NCBI GenBank assembly: GCA_950295325.1 | Contig: OX485803.1 | Location: 39,261,554-39,325,553, forward strand | Source: Polytrichum commune | Taxonomy: Eukaryota; Streptophyta; Polytrichopsida; Polytrichales; Polytrichaceae | Reading direction: 5' to 3' | Length of the DNA stretch: 64,000 nt | Shown here: one piece after another, positions 1-11,914 of the stretch | How the letters are laid out: every line of letters starts with the position of its first letter | How positions within the stretch are numbered: the stretch's first letter is position 1 | The notes under the pieces: model-generated | Database searches by the model: none | Told to the model about the DNA's origin: nothing | The model's input: only the letters and a program-made list of their open reading frames with translations | Translations under genes and position numbers: made by a program

Positions 1-541
1 TCGAGCCATTTAAGGAGGGGTTCAAGGAAAATGATGAAGGGGTACCTGTTGAGGATGTCTCCTTGGATAATGCCTCTCCTAATTTTTATGGGGGGTGTGG
101 TCGTGATTTTTATGGGGGGAAGGAGGTGGTTGATTCGGAATATATGTTACATACCAGTTCTATTACATCTTGTGAGTATCCTAGGTCTTCCATGATAGTC
201 AATAGTCATGGGTGTTTAACTAATCCAAAAGCATTTTTGAGGTCTATGTAAGTGATGTATAGTCTTTGTTTGTGAATTTGGCATCTTCCAATGTAGTCAT
301 AATGGCTTGGATTTGTCTAACAATGTTTATAATGGGGCGGAAGCCTTCTTGGTTGTGATGTAGAATGTTGTGTTGTTCACTAAAGGTGGTTAGTAGGGAT
401 GCTAGGGTGTTGGTGAAGAGTTAGTATATGATTCTTGCTAAGTGCTATGGGCATGTAATTGGTGATTGTTGTAAATGGGGCGAGGGGTTTTGTTTTGATT
501 TGTAGGATTTGTAGGCATGGGGTTAGTTCTAGGGGTGTAGC
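1..541. other. spacer, no gene recognised
   Basis: No open frame here has a recognisable domain and no repeat boundary is visible. The top strand is rich in G and T, a bias that continues to about 4.4 kb. Confidence 0.4.
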
Positions 542-543
542 TA

Positions 544-916
544 CACTAAATATGATATTTAGTGTCAAATGGTATTTTATGTCACTATGGTAACTTTCCG
601 GATAACACTTCTTATAAATAAGTGAACAAATATTGTCATTGATGATGGATGAGCTCATCCATTGGCCAAAACCCCGCCTTCTCCTGTCAACTACTTGTGA
701 TGAAATATTGTCATCAATAATTGAAATTTGGGTAAAAATCCACTTGGTTAAGTGACAGTAATTGCAATACTATAAATCTAGAATCCCCCAAAACATTTAC
801 AAGGAATGACAAATAATGTTGGATCAACATTTAGTGTTGGTGACACCATACCATGGTTTACAATTAGTATTGAGCAAGACAAATAGAATTGGTGACACTA
901 AATATCATATTTAGTG
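544..916. mobile_element. hairpin-ended MITE, family C copy 1
   Basis: The two ends are identical inverted repeats starting CACTAAATATG, and each end is itself a palindrome (CACTA...TAGTG around a central ATATGATAT-type core). TA lies directly outside both ends (542-543 and 917-918), consistent with a TA target duplication. The interior has no coding capacity. Closely similar interiors occur at 26558-26942, 38263-38634 and, inverted, at 58233-58601. The 5'-CACTA tips recall the CACTA superfamily, but that group duplicates 2-3 bp and lacks terminal hairpins, so assignment is open. Confidence 0.8.
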
Positions 917-918
917 TA

Positions 919-3900
919 GTTTGGTGATGTTTCATGTAAAGGCGATTGTTTTATGTATTATGGTAATTATTCCTCTTCTTATGGGGACATATTGTATGTA
1001 TGGTCTTCGAAGACATGTAGTTGTATATAGTGTGTTATTATAAAATATTTTATAGGATGGAAATTGTATATTGATGTATTTGGTAGATATATCTTCGGGG
1101 ATTTTTGTTTCTTAGAGAAAAACGATCTTGCCAGGGAGATTGTGAATTGTGGAGGTCTTGAAGGCTTTTACTCAAGTGTCCATGTTAGGCATGTGAAAAG
1201 GGTCAGGTGATGTTCTATTGTTCTTGTTGTGGGTGGGAACCTGTGTTAGAGGGTTTGGTTACATTGCTTTGGCAAGGGGTTGATTGAAATAATTAGTGTG
1301 TAGATGATATGTGTTGGGTGGTTGTTGTTTAGAATTTGTAGATGTCGGATGAGATGTGGAGATTTTTATTGTTGTGGTGGGGTTGTGCGTGGCATGTTGG
1401 TAAGTGGGAGAAATGTGTCAGATAGGTGGGTTTATTCATGTTTAAGGGTGGTTGAGTTTTTTAATGAAATATTGTTTTTGTGTTTGTCAAAAGGAGGCAT
1501 GCATATTTATGGGGCGTAGGTTAGGGGATATGTCTCCAGCTAGAAGTAGGACGGTAGGAGTATAAAAAGTATAAAAAGTTGTATTGTTGTATTTTGGGTG
1601 TTTGGAGTTTATTTGGGAGATATGGTAGAATGTGCACATATTTTGTGGACGGGAGTAGCTTATTTTTACTATGGCTTGGAAGATGGTGTTGGCATGGTTG
1701 TCTTGAACTATGTCACCTTTGATGCGAAGTCAAAGGTTTCGTGTGTTGGGTTGAGCTCGAAGTCTTTCTCCACCTTGCCAATCACCTTCTCACTGCCCTC
1801 CATCTCCATAACAAATGCTCGTTTTCCTTGAAGAAGTGTGATTCCATCCATGTGTGGTGATTAGAGATGAATTTTGATGAAACATGCCCAAGATTTGGTC
1901 ACCATGTTGATTTTGAACCGGTGTTGATGTTCAAGTGCTTGAGCCTCTTGATGCATAATACTCTTGCTTTTCCTCTAGAAATTTTGTTGAATCCAGCGTC
2001 AAAGTGGATGGTAATGAGAAGCCTTCGAATAGCTTGGTTTCTTCATTGACCATCTCTTGACTTGGGATTTGGATGAAGTGAAAATGGTGGCTTGGACTAA
2101 CGTCCAACCTCTCGTTGGGGAAGAGCTTTTGGGGGACTCTTAACATTCAAAATTTGATAATTTCGCTTGAGGGTGTGCCCACTTTGTGGAATTTGATGTT
2201 TGAGCAAGTGTCATTCATGATTGGTGTACCTCTATGTCTCTCGATCTCTTCATTGATGAGAAATCCAAGCCACATGTGGGACACTATGTCAATGCATGGG
2301 ATAGCCTCCGTTTGTCATCCACGTCCTTGTTTGGGTTGGATGGAGTGGAACGAGTGTAAGAATCCACCTTTTGTTGCTTCGCATTGTGGGTACTAGTTAG
2401 AACATCATGTCATGGGCCTTGATGTGGAATGGGGGGAGGGGTAGATTTGGCATGATTGATGATTTTATGAGGGGTCGTAGGTCATGTGTAGAAGTTTTGT
2501 GTGCATGTGAGACAACTACAATGAGTTGCCGCCATGCTCTGGATGTACATCTTTAAGCTCCATCTCCAATTCCGTGTTGAATACATGAGTGGGTTGACGG
2601 TGTTGTGTCATTGCTAGATTTTGGCTTTGGTCTCGGGATTGTGTTATGTCTTCATTCCTACCAAGGTCGTTGTGGCCATGGGCTCAAGTGCATTTCTGTA
2701 GTTTGGAGTTGGGGTTGGGTGTGCTTGGTGCTACATCTAGTGTCTTGAAAGACTTGCATGTTGCTATCTTCTCATAGTATTTGTGACTATGGCTCATGGA
2801 TCTCTTATTGGTAGACATTGCTGCGAGTGTGGATTGTATATTGGATGAGTGGTCTAGGGGTCTGTCCTATAGTTTGTTGAAGAACCATAGACAACATGTC
2901 TTCTGGTTGTGTGGGTGCAAGGTGAGGTTGTTTGTGCATGGCCATACTATTTAGTGTGTTGGGTGTTGGAGGTGTCGAAGTGGCAATCCTTCCTAGAGTT
3001 TCCATTCTAATGGGTGGAGATGTTTTCGAGCATGTGGTAGTGGAGGGATTTGTCCTAGCAGATTGTCTACATGGTGGTGGAGCTAAGGTTCTCGGATTGT
3101 GTGGGTCGAAATTAGTGTGTTTTGGTGGAGGTTTGTAATGGGATTGGGTTGTTTCTGGAGTGATCGTGGTTGTGAGTGGGGTGCATTGTGAGTGAGATAT
3201 GGCTCTGCCATTTGCAGGTTTGTTGTCTTGTTTGCATGATGGGTGGGGAGTGGGGCTATGTAGGTTGACTTTGTGCTTATTTGAAGGCAAGTAGGAATAT
3301 GTTGTGTGTGATCCTTTTGTGGTAGGATTTGGAACATGCATTGCGGTGAGGTGTGGTGATGGAGTGCAACAATGAGATAGCTCAACAACATGTCATACGA
3401 TGTGTGGTCTTTAAGGTGTGTAGGCTAGCTCAAAGTACCAGTCTTGAGCCATTTCTAAGTGGGTATGGAGTAGACAATGTGCTATATTTGATAGTATGAC
3501 ATGCTTGGTGGATGTTTTTGGATTGCACATGCCACGGAGTGGGGGCTAGTGGGTGGCTGAGTTGTGGCAAGAGGTAGTTGTCCAACCTGCTCTGTTGGAG
3601 GCAACTGTTAATGTAGGGCTTTGTAGGTGGTGGTTTTGTGGATTGGCTGGCATGAGTATTTGGTGGAGAAGGTTGTGGTTGAGTGTGGCTTGGTGGTAGA
3701 TCCGATGTGTAAGTATTGAGGGTGTACGATGGATGGGTAGTAGTGCAAGTGGTTGTGAGGGGTTTCTTACGGGGGCCAAGTAAGGTTTTCTTTTCTTGCA
3801 TATCTTTGATAGGTGTTTGGGTGTGTCTGTTGGGGTGATGGGAAGTGGAATCTTGTTTTGTGGTTGTTCTTAGATGCTTGTGTGTGTATGTTTATGCAAG

Positions 3901-4516
3901 TGTTGGTGTGTGTTGGATGCATTATGGGAGGAGCTTGCAATCGTTGGTGAGCCTGTCTAGATGTTTAGGAGTTGCCGACTAAGCATTGAGTACATTTTTG
4001 TGAAAGCATATTGGGTTGGTTGGGATTTTGGAGGCGCCATTTTATGGTGGTTTTTCCAATTGTTTGTGGATATGTGCATAGTCCAAGGACAAGGCTACTT
4101 GTGGTGTGATGTGCGAGAAATGCATATGCATTTGTTGTTGGTGGGGAGAGATGAGAGTTTTTTTGGAGTATATGGTTGAAGGATTTTTTGGGTATGCTTG
4201 TGGGGGACTATATTGGTAGGAGTCAGTAAGGAGGAAGCTTTGTGGGGGGCTAGTAAGAAAGAAGCTTTGTGGGTGGTCACATGGGTGGATAATTTGTGGA
4301 GGTTCAATAGGGGAGGAGCTTTGTGGGTGAGGTTAGTGTAGGGTTTGAGGACAGTGGCATAGTTTGTACATGAGTGTGGTTGTTGCTACATTCAATTTGT
4401 AGGAGCTTCTGTTGAGCCTTCTTTGGTGTTGTTGCAACTCTTCGAAGGTGTTGGTGAAGGACAACTTTGTATCTGCCTTGGTGCTGAAGTGTGATGTAGT
4501 TGCCAAGATGTAGAGT
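919..4516. other. G/T-biased spacer, possible decayed element
   Basis: The top strand is strongly G/T rich, most clearly from about 2.4 to 4.35 kb. The minus strand therefore carries long open stretches rich in Pro, Thr, His and Ser, for example 2805-3341. None shows a domain I recognise. A decayed retroelement first ORF on the minus strand is possible but not supported by any motif. Confidence 0.35.
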
Positions 4517-4812
4517 TACTATAGTAGAAAACTATGCCCAACAAAACCGTTCCGTTGACCGTCTTGATCCGCAATCGCTAAATGACTTTACATTTTTCAT
4601 TTTCATTTTCATTTTGCGATTGCAATTTTAGGAATTTGGGGGCATGTGATATGCCTTTAGGTATTTTTATTGACCTTTCCAAAGGTATATTACATGTCCC
4701 CAAATTTCTAAAATTGCAGTCGTTGGACCAAAAAAACAAATATGCAGGCTGGTCAAAAGAACCACATCTGATTTCGGCTACAGTTCTTTTTTGGCATAAT
4801 TTTCTACTAGTG
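4517..4812. mobile_element. CACTA-type fold-back MITE, copy 1
   Basis: The right end reads TTTTCTACTAGTG and the left end carries a damaged copy of its inverse (TAGTAGAAAACTATG). The whole element is a long inverted repeat whose arms meet near 4665. The arms share sequence with the better-preserved copy at 11967-12299, including a stretch like ATTACATG followed by CCCC and AAATT. CACTAGTAGAAAA is a common tip of plant CACTA elements. The left boundary is approximate and I see no clean target duplication. Confidence 0.6.
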
Positions 4813-7254
4813 TGAGCTAAGTTGTCTCTCCGCCTTGAGTGTGCATTGAGGGCGCGGTAGTTAGATTTGTTATCGTATTGATATTGTGCGAGGATGGTCT
4901 CATGCTGTTTGATGAGGGGTTGTTGTTCCAACCTATCTTCTCTACACTCCTTTGCGTTTGTGTTTTGAGTTGTTGACATTATTTTGTTTCCCTTTAGAAT
5001 TCTCCTTCGTGCTCCGTTTGTAGTGGTGTGTTGGTGTGTTTGCGGGCTTCCAGATCGCCATATTACTTTGTTTTCAAAAATAGGCTTCCACATATTTGAT
5101 AATAACCGTTTCTCCAACAATTTCCCATGTGAAATCTTGTTTTGTCGAAACGTTTATTTATATTTTAAAAACTTGTGAATTTTGGGTATGTGGCAAGATT
5201 GATGCAATAATAATTTCTTGAGTATAAGGTTCCATATTCTTTTAATACGTGATGGTGTATATTGTAGGTCACATTATAGTCCTTTGAAGGGTAAGTTAGA
5301 CCATAAGTATGCCCATGTTATTTACCATAAACAATACAACTTTTGGTTTTTATTGAATTTTAATGCACATAAAAATGTCATATTACAATTTTGTGTATAT
5401 AAGAAGTGGTTGTGTTATTTTAAGTATAGTTGCATAATCTCAAAGAAATGTCCAATTTTATTCATAGAACTTGTTGCTGCCAATGAAAGAAAAAACACGC
5501 CCATTTTAAAACCACTTCCAAAATAAGAAGAAGCATAGCTTTATTTTGTAACCACTTTTAGATTACTTTCATATATATAATAGGTGTTTCATAGCATGTT
5601 TTAAACACAAATATGCTTGTTCGAATGTGGTAGAGTATTCTCTTACACACCATCCAACACCTTAACATGCACACATAAGTGCTATTCTAAGCACATGTGG
5701 TCCACGAAACTCAAGGGTTCAAAACACCTTTTAAATGGATTTTACTTTTGGACTAAAGATTGGACCCCAAGCTCAAAGTTTGGTTTCTCAAATTGGATAG
5801 AGTATTCTCTTGAGTTGGGAGAACTTACAAGTGCAAACATGGCGGATGCCACATTTGCACCATGTCATTGTCTCGTACTTTGAACTTAAACCCTACCATA
5901 AACCCCTTGGGTCCAATAATTTACTCTCAACCGGTAAGATGATTTTACTCATTTCGGAGTTTCTTTGGTCTTGGACCCTAAAGTAAGTAGGCCTCACTCA
6001 GTTATTCATCTTCAATGGACACCTATATAATGAGTGGTTTATGGGTCGGTGGGGATCTAAGACTGGATGGCAAACAAATATATGTTCAAAAAGATTGGAC
6101 CACGTGTTCAAAATATGTTGCCCATTCTAGATTTGACAAACAACATGAAATGGGGGGGGGGGGTATATGACCTATTTCATGAGGAAGAGGTCTTCACTTA
6201 GATTATATATATAAGACGTTAATACAAATTCCAAAAATATAAGAAAAATGCCCACAAGCACAAATTGGATTTGTTGATTATCTCGCGCTAGTTATGCTTA
6301 TGAGAAGTGGGTGTAGAGAGAAAAGTGTATGTTTAAGAGCCGTTAACCTTTATGTACACTCACCCTTATTAGCATACACCATTAATAGTATTTGGAGTCA
6401 TTCACAATCCATAGTTACTTGGTGCTATAACTTTTTACATAGAATATAAGATGATACCAAGTAAAGTCATATTTGTTCCTACAATCTCCAATCAACTTAT
6501 TTAAACATTTCCATTTAATCCCTATATGTCCGGGCCTAATTTCAAATAGTCAAAATATTGTTTATGAGGAATTTTAGTTTACTTGAAGGAGTGCATTTTT
6601 TAAGAAAAAACTCTATATAAGTAGGAAATTGTATATTGAAGATATAACCACAATCTCAACATGATTGGACCATATTTAGATTAGTTATCATTTTTAAATG
6701 TAAAAAAACAAAATTAAAAATAAACATATATCATAAGCAGATGATTTCATCCAAGTTTTCATTTGTGGTAGGGATAGTATGTATTCATTAGTTGGTTAGA
6801 AGTTGCAAAGGAAAAAAGTTACAAGAGGGACATGATTAAAAGATTGGTTTGTACTCTAGGCATGTGAGGCCAAACCCCCACCCTTAAGCGTCCGTAGTCC
6901 GAGTAGTGGGTTTGGGCTCACATTCCTCCGCGGTATTGGATTTGGACTTGGATGAGTCCATAGTGCAAGGTTCACCCTTCAAGTGGTCTTGGATTTAACT
7001 TTGGTCTTTGCTTCCTTTGTCTTGCCATCGCGAGAGTGCTCCACATTCTCCATTAAGTTGTGCACGTGGTTTATTTTTAAAGAGAGGATGCAAGTGTTAA
7101 AAAAAAACACTATTCTCTATAGTCAATCTCAAATACATTTACTTGTGAAAGCCACACATAACACTAACTAGCATAATGTAACTAACTACTTGTCTATGAG
7201 CTAATTAGGTAGGCTATCTACTAAGCTCCTTCATGAACCCATCTCTTTACTTTC
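4813..7254. other. AT-rich spacer
   Basis: I see no coding exon, terminal repeat or RNA gene here. The only notable feature is a run of G at 6151-6164. Confidence 0.4.
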
Positions 7255-7605
7255 TAATTACATAAACCTAGCTCATTCATAAACCCAGCTCCTTCATAAA
7301 CCCAGCTTCTTAGCTTCTAACTAAACAAACCCAACTCCTTCATAAACCCAGCTCCTTCATGAACCCAGCTCCTTAGCTTCTAACTAAACAAACCCAAGTC
7401 CTTCATAAACCCAGCTCTTTACTTTCTAACTAAACAAACCCAGCTCCTTCATAAACCCAGCTCCTTCATGAACCCAGCTTCTTAGCTTCTAACTAAACAA
7501 ACCCAGCTCCTTCATAAACCCAGCTCCTTCATGAACCCAGCTCCTTAGCTTCTAACTAAACAAACCCAGCTCCTTCATAAACCCAGCTCCTTCATGAACC
7601 CACAA
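7255..7605. repeat. 63-bp higher-order tandem repeat built from 17-bp units
   Basis: The motif AAACCCAGCTCCTTCAT (17 bp) recurs throughout. It is usually arranged as two such units, then a variant starting GAACCCAGCTCC and ending TTCTAACTAAAC, giving a repeat of about 63 bp. Roughly five higher-order units are present, with the first and third more diverged. The unit has no reading frame of interest. Confidence 0.85.
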
Positions 7606-8835
7606 CTTTGTAGTTGTAATCCCCAACTACCTCACTAATTATTCAAGCCCTTAACTAATCTTCCTACCTAATTTCCCTAATTCTACTAACAACCCCTTTC
7701 TAATCACACAATTCTTCTCTAATCCTAAAATCCTAAAATCCTAGAGAGGAGAGGGGGAGAGAGAATTTCCTAACTTCACTAAGACTAACTAATCCACACA
7801 AGTATATTTTTGCACTCATCACAACATCAAGTGCTCAACTCTTAAACATGAAATTTGCAACCACGTGTATTCAAAACATGAACTTAAAGTACCACAAATT
7901 GGAATCATGAATTAACTTTAAAATCCTTCACGTCAACACTAATTCTACCAAGAGGTCAAGCCCTCTTCAAGGCTAACAAGCCTTGGCTCTCAAACTAAAA
8001 ACTAAGCACACACATGTGCTCCAATATGGCTTCCCACACCCACACTTATAACTCGTGGGGTGCCTTGGAGCACAAAGGAAAGAGAGGATGAGTGAGGGAA
8101 GAATGAGGGATTATATAGTAAGCTTGAGGGGGTGAGCACCCTCAAGGCTCACGATAAGCCCTTGAGATTTCCTCCTACTTAGTAGGCGCCAATCCTATCT
8201 TCTAAGTCTTCCTCCCTCAAATGATCAACAAGGATCCTAATTCGAACATTTAACTAGCCTTGGCTTTCTACCTACCACACTTTACCAAACTTGGGATGCT
8301 TCAACCCAAACTTAGCCTCCTTCGCTTTCCGCCGCCATAACTTTCTCCCCTTACTTTCCCAAATCGTCGCTCACCACTTAATTCAAACCACGATGCTTAA
8401 CTCGTGATTTGATTGGTGCTTTGAGAATTTGCTTATCCTCCACCTTGCATTCTTCCTTGGGCCTTCCCCATTAAGTGGCCATGATGAGGTGGTCCACTTG
8501 TGCGCTCCATGTGATCCTCCATTCATCCCAATTCGAATGCACTTGCCTCTTGAGTCACTTTGGTTGTCTCCATCCATTTGTACTAGCCTACTCACTAACT
8601 ACTCAATCCAAGTTCTCCTTACCTATCCTCATTCACTCAAATCCTTCCGAAGGTAAAAACACAATAACACCTCACATCCTAGCCTCTTACAACATGGTAC
8701 TTCTAAGACTAACATTTCACTCTTTTTATATTTTTGTGAAGTAACATGCTACTTCAAAGTGCATCAACTAACGTTTCAAGGGTCTAAGACTAAATGTGGG
8801 CACCCTTTTGGGCTCACAAGGCATTCAAAATTCAA
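7606..8835. other. spacer, no gene recognised
   Basis: No domain-bearing frame is visible. Overlapping short frames on both strands at 8383-8744 have no recognisable similarity. Confidence 0.4.
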
Positions 8836-8837
8836 TA

Positions 8838-10546
8838 CACCCTAACCTTGATAATGTCACACCCTCCGTTTCACCAAAAAGTGTGATATAAACAAGGTGT
8901 GACATACTTGATAATGTCACATTTTGTGCATAATGTGATATTATCAAAAAAATGTAGAAAATCAAAATATAATTACAATTTTTTTAAAAAATAACAAATA
9001 CGAGACTTCAATGTTTTTGAATGTAAAATCTAATTCAAAATTGTGAATAACAACAAGAGCACATCATAATGTGTCATTGAGATCAGGTAAAGACCTCTCA
9101 CTAGAGACAAAGAAGCTTCTAATGTCACATTGTTTTGTTGATGTTAAATGTGCAACACCAATTCTAATGAGTTTGTCATGGATTTTTTCCATTTCTAACA
9201 ACTCATAAGTGCTGAAAATTTGAGAACCTTGGCTAGCCATAAAATTCAAAACATCTTTAGCATGTATTTTGTGCATCGCTTAGCTTCACTACTTTAGACT
9301 CATCATCACTGCTATCAACAATCAATGGGTCCACTTCCATGGAATCAAGAACTTGTTCGCCATCTTGCACTAATTGCACAAGCTCCTCAGTAGAAAATTC
9401 CACCTCAAAATCATCTTCACCTTCCATGTTTATGTACTCCAAAGGACAAAGCTTTTCTACAGGCTTGCCTTCAACATCCAAACCCAAATTTAATGCGGCG
9501 ATGAGTCTACCCAATTCCAAAGTTGCTTCCTCCATTTTGGACTTCATACGTTCATTAAGATTGTTTATATCTGCATTCCACTCTGCAGGCAATATGGCGG
9601 ACTTTCTCCAACAATTTCTAATGGTTTGATCATCTAATTCATGCTATGCCGCCACACACCATAGCATAGCTTGAAATACATCAACATTCAATTTCCCCAA
9701 ATCTTCATTTGAGTTGTTATCAATTTGTTGCAAAGTCCAGGCAACAAGCTTGCGCTTATAGCACATTTTGAATGTTGCAATCACTCCTTGATTCAAAGGC
9801 TGAACAACTTAAGTCACATTTGGTGGAAGGAACAAGATAGTGATATGGGAGAGTACAAAAGCATTAAACCCATCTATAACTTTCTTGACCTCACCATGAA
9901 TATCATGGCTTCCTGCATTATCCATAATAATGCAAATATTTTTGTCTTTCAATGCCATTCTTCGGTTCTCACTCTTCACCCAATGTGTAAAAACATCACC
10001 ATTCATCCAGGCTGAATTGTTAGAATAATAGTGTACTGTCCTATTTGGATCAAAATTCCGAGGAAAACATCTGGGACGCGCTGCTTTGTGAATGAAAACA
10101 AGCTTCAATCGCTCCTTCCCTGAGATATTAGTGCAAAGCCCCAATGTCACACGGTCCTTCTTTTTCTTATTTCCTTTCGCCTTCCCAATATTCAAAGTCT
10201 TATAAGGAGAGGCTCTATAATACAAACATGTCTCATCAAAATTGAAGATGTCTTCTGGATCATATTTCTTCAATATGAATGGGATCTTTGCCATGGCCAA
10301 TGCAACTCCGACTCCATCTGTAGAATTTGTCATCCATAGAATTTGTTGTCCATCCGGCCTTTTTTCATCCATGTTACTTGTTATTATCACACTTACCCTA
10401 CAAATTTTGGAAAAAAAATGTGACATTATCAAGGGTGATAGTGATAATAACGAGGGAGTTTTACACTATGGAAATCGGTTTCAAACTTTTAGGTGACAAT
10501 ATCAAGGTGTTCTATTAACAAGTGTGATATTATCAAGGTTAGGGTG
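8838..10546 (-). mobile_element. Tigger/pogo-like DNA transposon, family A
   Basis: Terminal inverted repeats of about 25 bp start CACCCTAACCTTGATAAT and differ at one position between the ends. TA flanks both ends (8836-8837 and 10547-10548), the target duplication expected for the Tc1/mariner/pogo superfamily. The element is 1,709 bp and carries one transposase relic on the minus strand. Subterminal regions repeat the motif GATAATGTCACA several times at both ends, possibly transposase-binding sites. The N-terminal DNA-binding part of the gene appears to be missing. Confidence 0.88.
9064..10432 (-). pseudogene. Tigger/pogo-type transposase (DDE_1) relic with C-terminal PIP-like box
   Basis: Read on the minus strand, the frame shows FNFDETCLYYR (first catalytic Asp), then a KLVFIH...PRCF block, SAWM, IIMDNAGSH (second Asp), FLPPNVT and VVQPLNQGV. 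In the last motif the third catalytic Asp of the family is Asn. The reading frame is one protein broken by TAA at 9809-9811, TAG near 9645 and a one-base frameshift near 9270. The tail after the shift ends TKQCDIRSFF, which fits the PCNA-interacting pattern QxxIxxFF known from Drosophila pogo transposase. No CENP-B-type helix-turn-helix is visible upstream, so the protein is N-terminally truncated. It lies inside the TA-flanked element 8838-10546. Confidence 0.85.
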
Positions 10547-10548
10547 TA

Positions 10549-11914
10549 CTCTCAATGGTGTAGACTCTACAAATTAGGTCTTTTGCTCAATCTAAACGAT
10601 CAAAAGATGCACCATAAGCTAACTGAAACATCGTGTGAAAGGAATACCTGCAACAAAGGTTTGAAAATTGATGATTTGGCCCTTTGACCAAAAATCAACC
10701 ACTTTTTGATCTCCCAGGCATTTAAGGGTTAATATTGAATCACGTAGTAAGAAGATATAGCATTGTGTAAGTCCAAATAGCAAGTGAAACTAAACAAATC
10801 AAACAATGTAGTGATTTCTAACTACTATTTTGGATCGGCCACCTCATGCATAAATTGGGCAAAGGAGCTAGTTGAGTTGAGTTGCACATCACCACATAGG
10901 GAGAGGAAATTACTGCATACAAGTGTAACTCTCATCCATCCAACATAAAACTTGACTCATGTATAGGGTTGTTGCCGATTCACTTCAAATGACCTTGAGA
11001 AAACTAATTTGGAGTTTGTAAAGCTAATGAAAATGATTATTATATTTTAAAAACAATCTCCATATTGCATGCTATTTCATGACTTTTGTGTTGAACGAAT
11101 GAGAGGTAGGCTAGTTTATGATTATTCCTTCTCTCCCATCATAACATAACACAAAAAAACACACAAAACAAAGCATGGTTGGTCAATGGGTTGCATGGAT
11201 CAGTTAAGTTATGCGATACTACTAGGTTACTATTACACCATTTATGGTATTTAGTGTCACATGCATAATAGTGTCACTTACCTTATTTTGAGATGTATGT
11301 TGGGTTCCACTAATGATCAACAACTTCACGATTGGTGTCACCTCATGACACTTGCTATCAGTATGCTCATTAGTATCTCCCCCTTGCATACTAAACCTTA
11401 AAACTATCATCTAGAGTAACTAGGATATAAGTATGTTTGGATTTAAGCATGAGTTTCGGACGATTCCAACCGCCAATTTCACATACACTAGACCGCAAAA
11501 CTTCACGATTATGATGGAATTGGAGAACATGGAATAAAAACACTCGAAGTTGTGGTTGTTGTTTTTGGTTGCTGTCATTTGAAGTTTATGTCCCCACAAA
11601 TGCACAACCCTTAATATTCTTGGATAACCGGTTCATCCAAATATACTTCAATGCCAGTTGAGTATCCCAATGCACGACGCTAAAATGTCATAATGTAAAT
11701 AAAATCTCACTTCTAAAAGTCACATGTATACAAATAATACCATATTGACAAATAACGGACGTGACACTTCTGAAAACCTCGAGGCATCTAGGTCAGGCCC
11801 TTCACATACAACGTACGTGACACCAAACACCATAAACAACGCACTCCTACGACAATCTTTTATGGTATTCAGTGTCACTTACGTCTTGAAACCACGCAAC
11901 GCTATAACCGTTTG
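10549..11914. other. spacer with scattered repeat fragments
   Basis: A stretch near 10915-10955 (CTCTCATCCATCCAACAT) resembles the inverted ends of the fold-back at 13731-14322. Fragments ending in TATTTAGTGTCAC at 11250-11270 and 11860-11880 resemble hairpin-ended MITE tips. I see no complete element and no gene. Confidence 0.35.

Noticed and set aside
2805-3801. Pro/Thr/His-rich minus-strand frames as a possible gene
   Set aside because: The composition follows the G/T bias of the top strand. There is no motif, and overlapping frames of similar kind exist in two phases.
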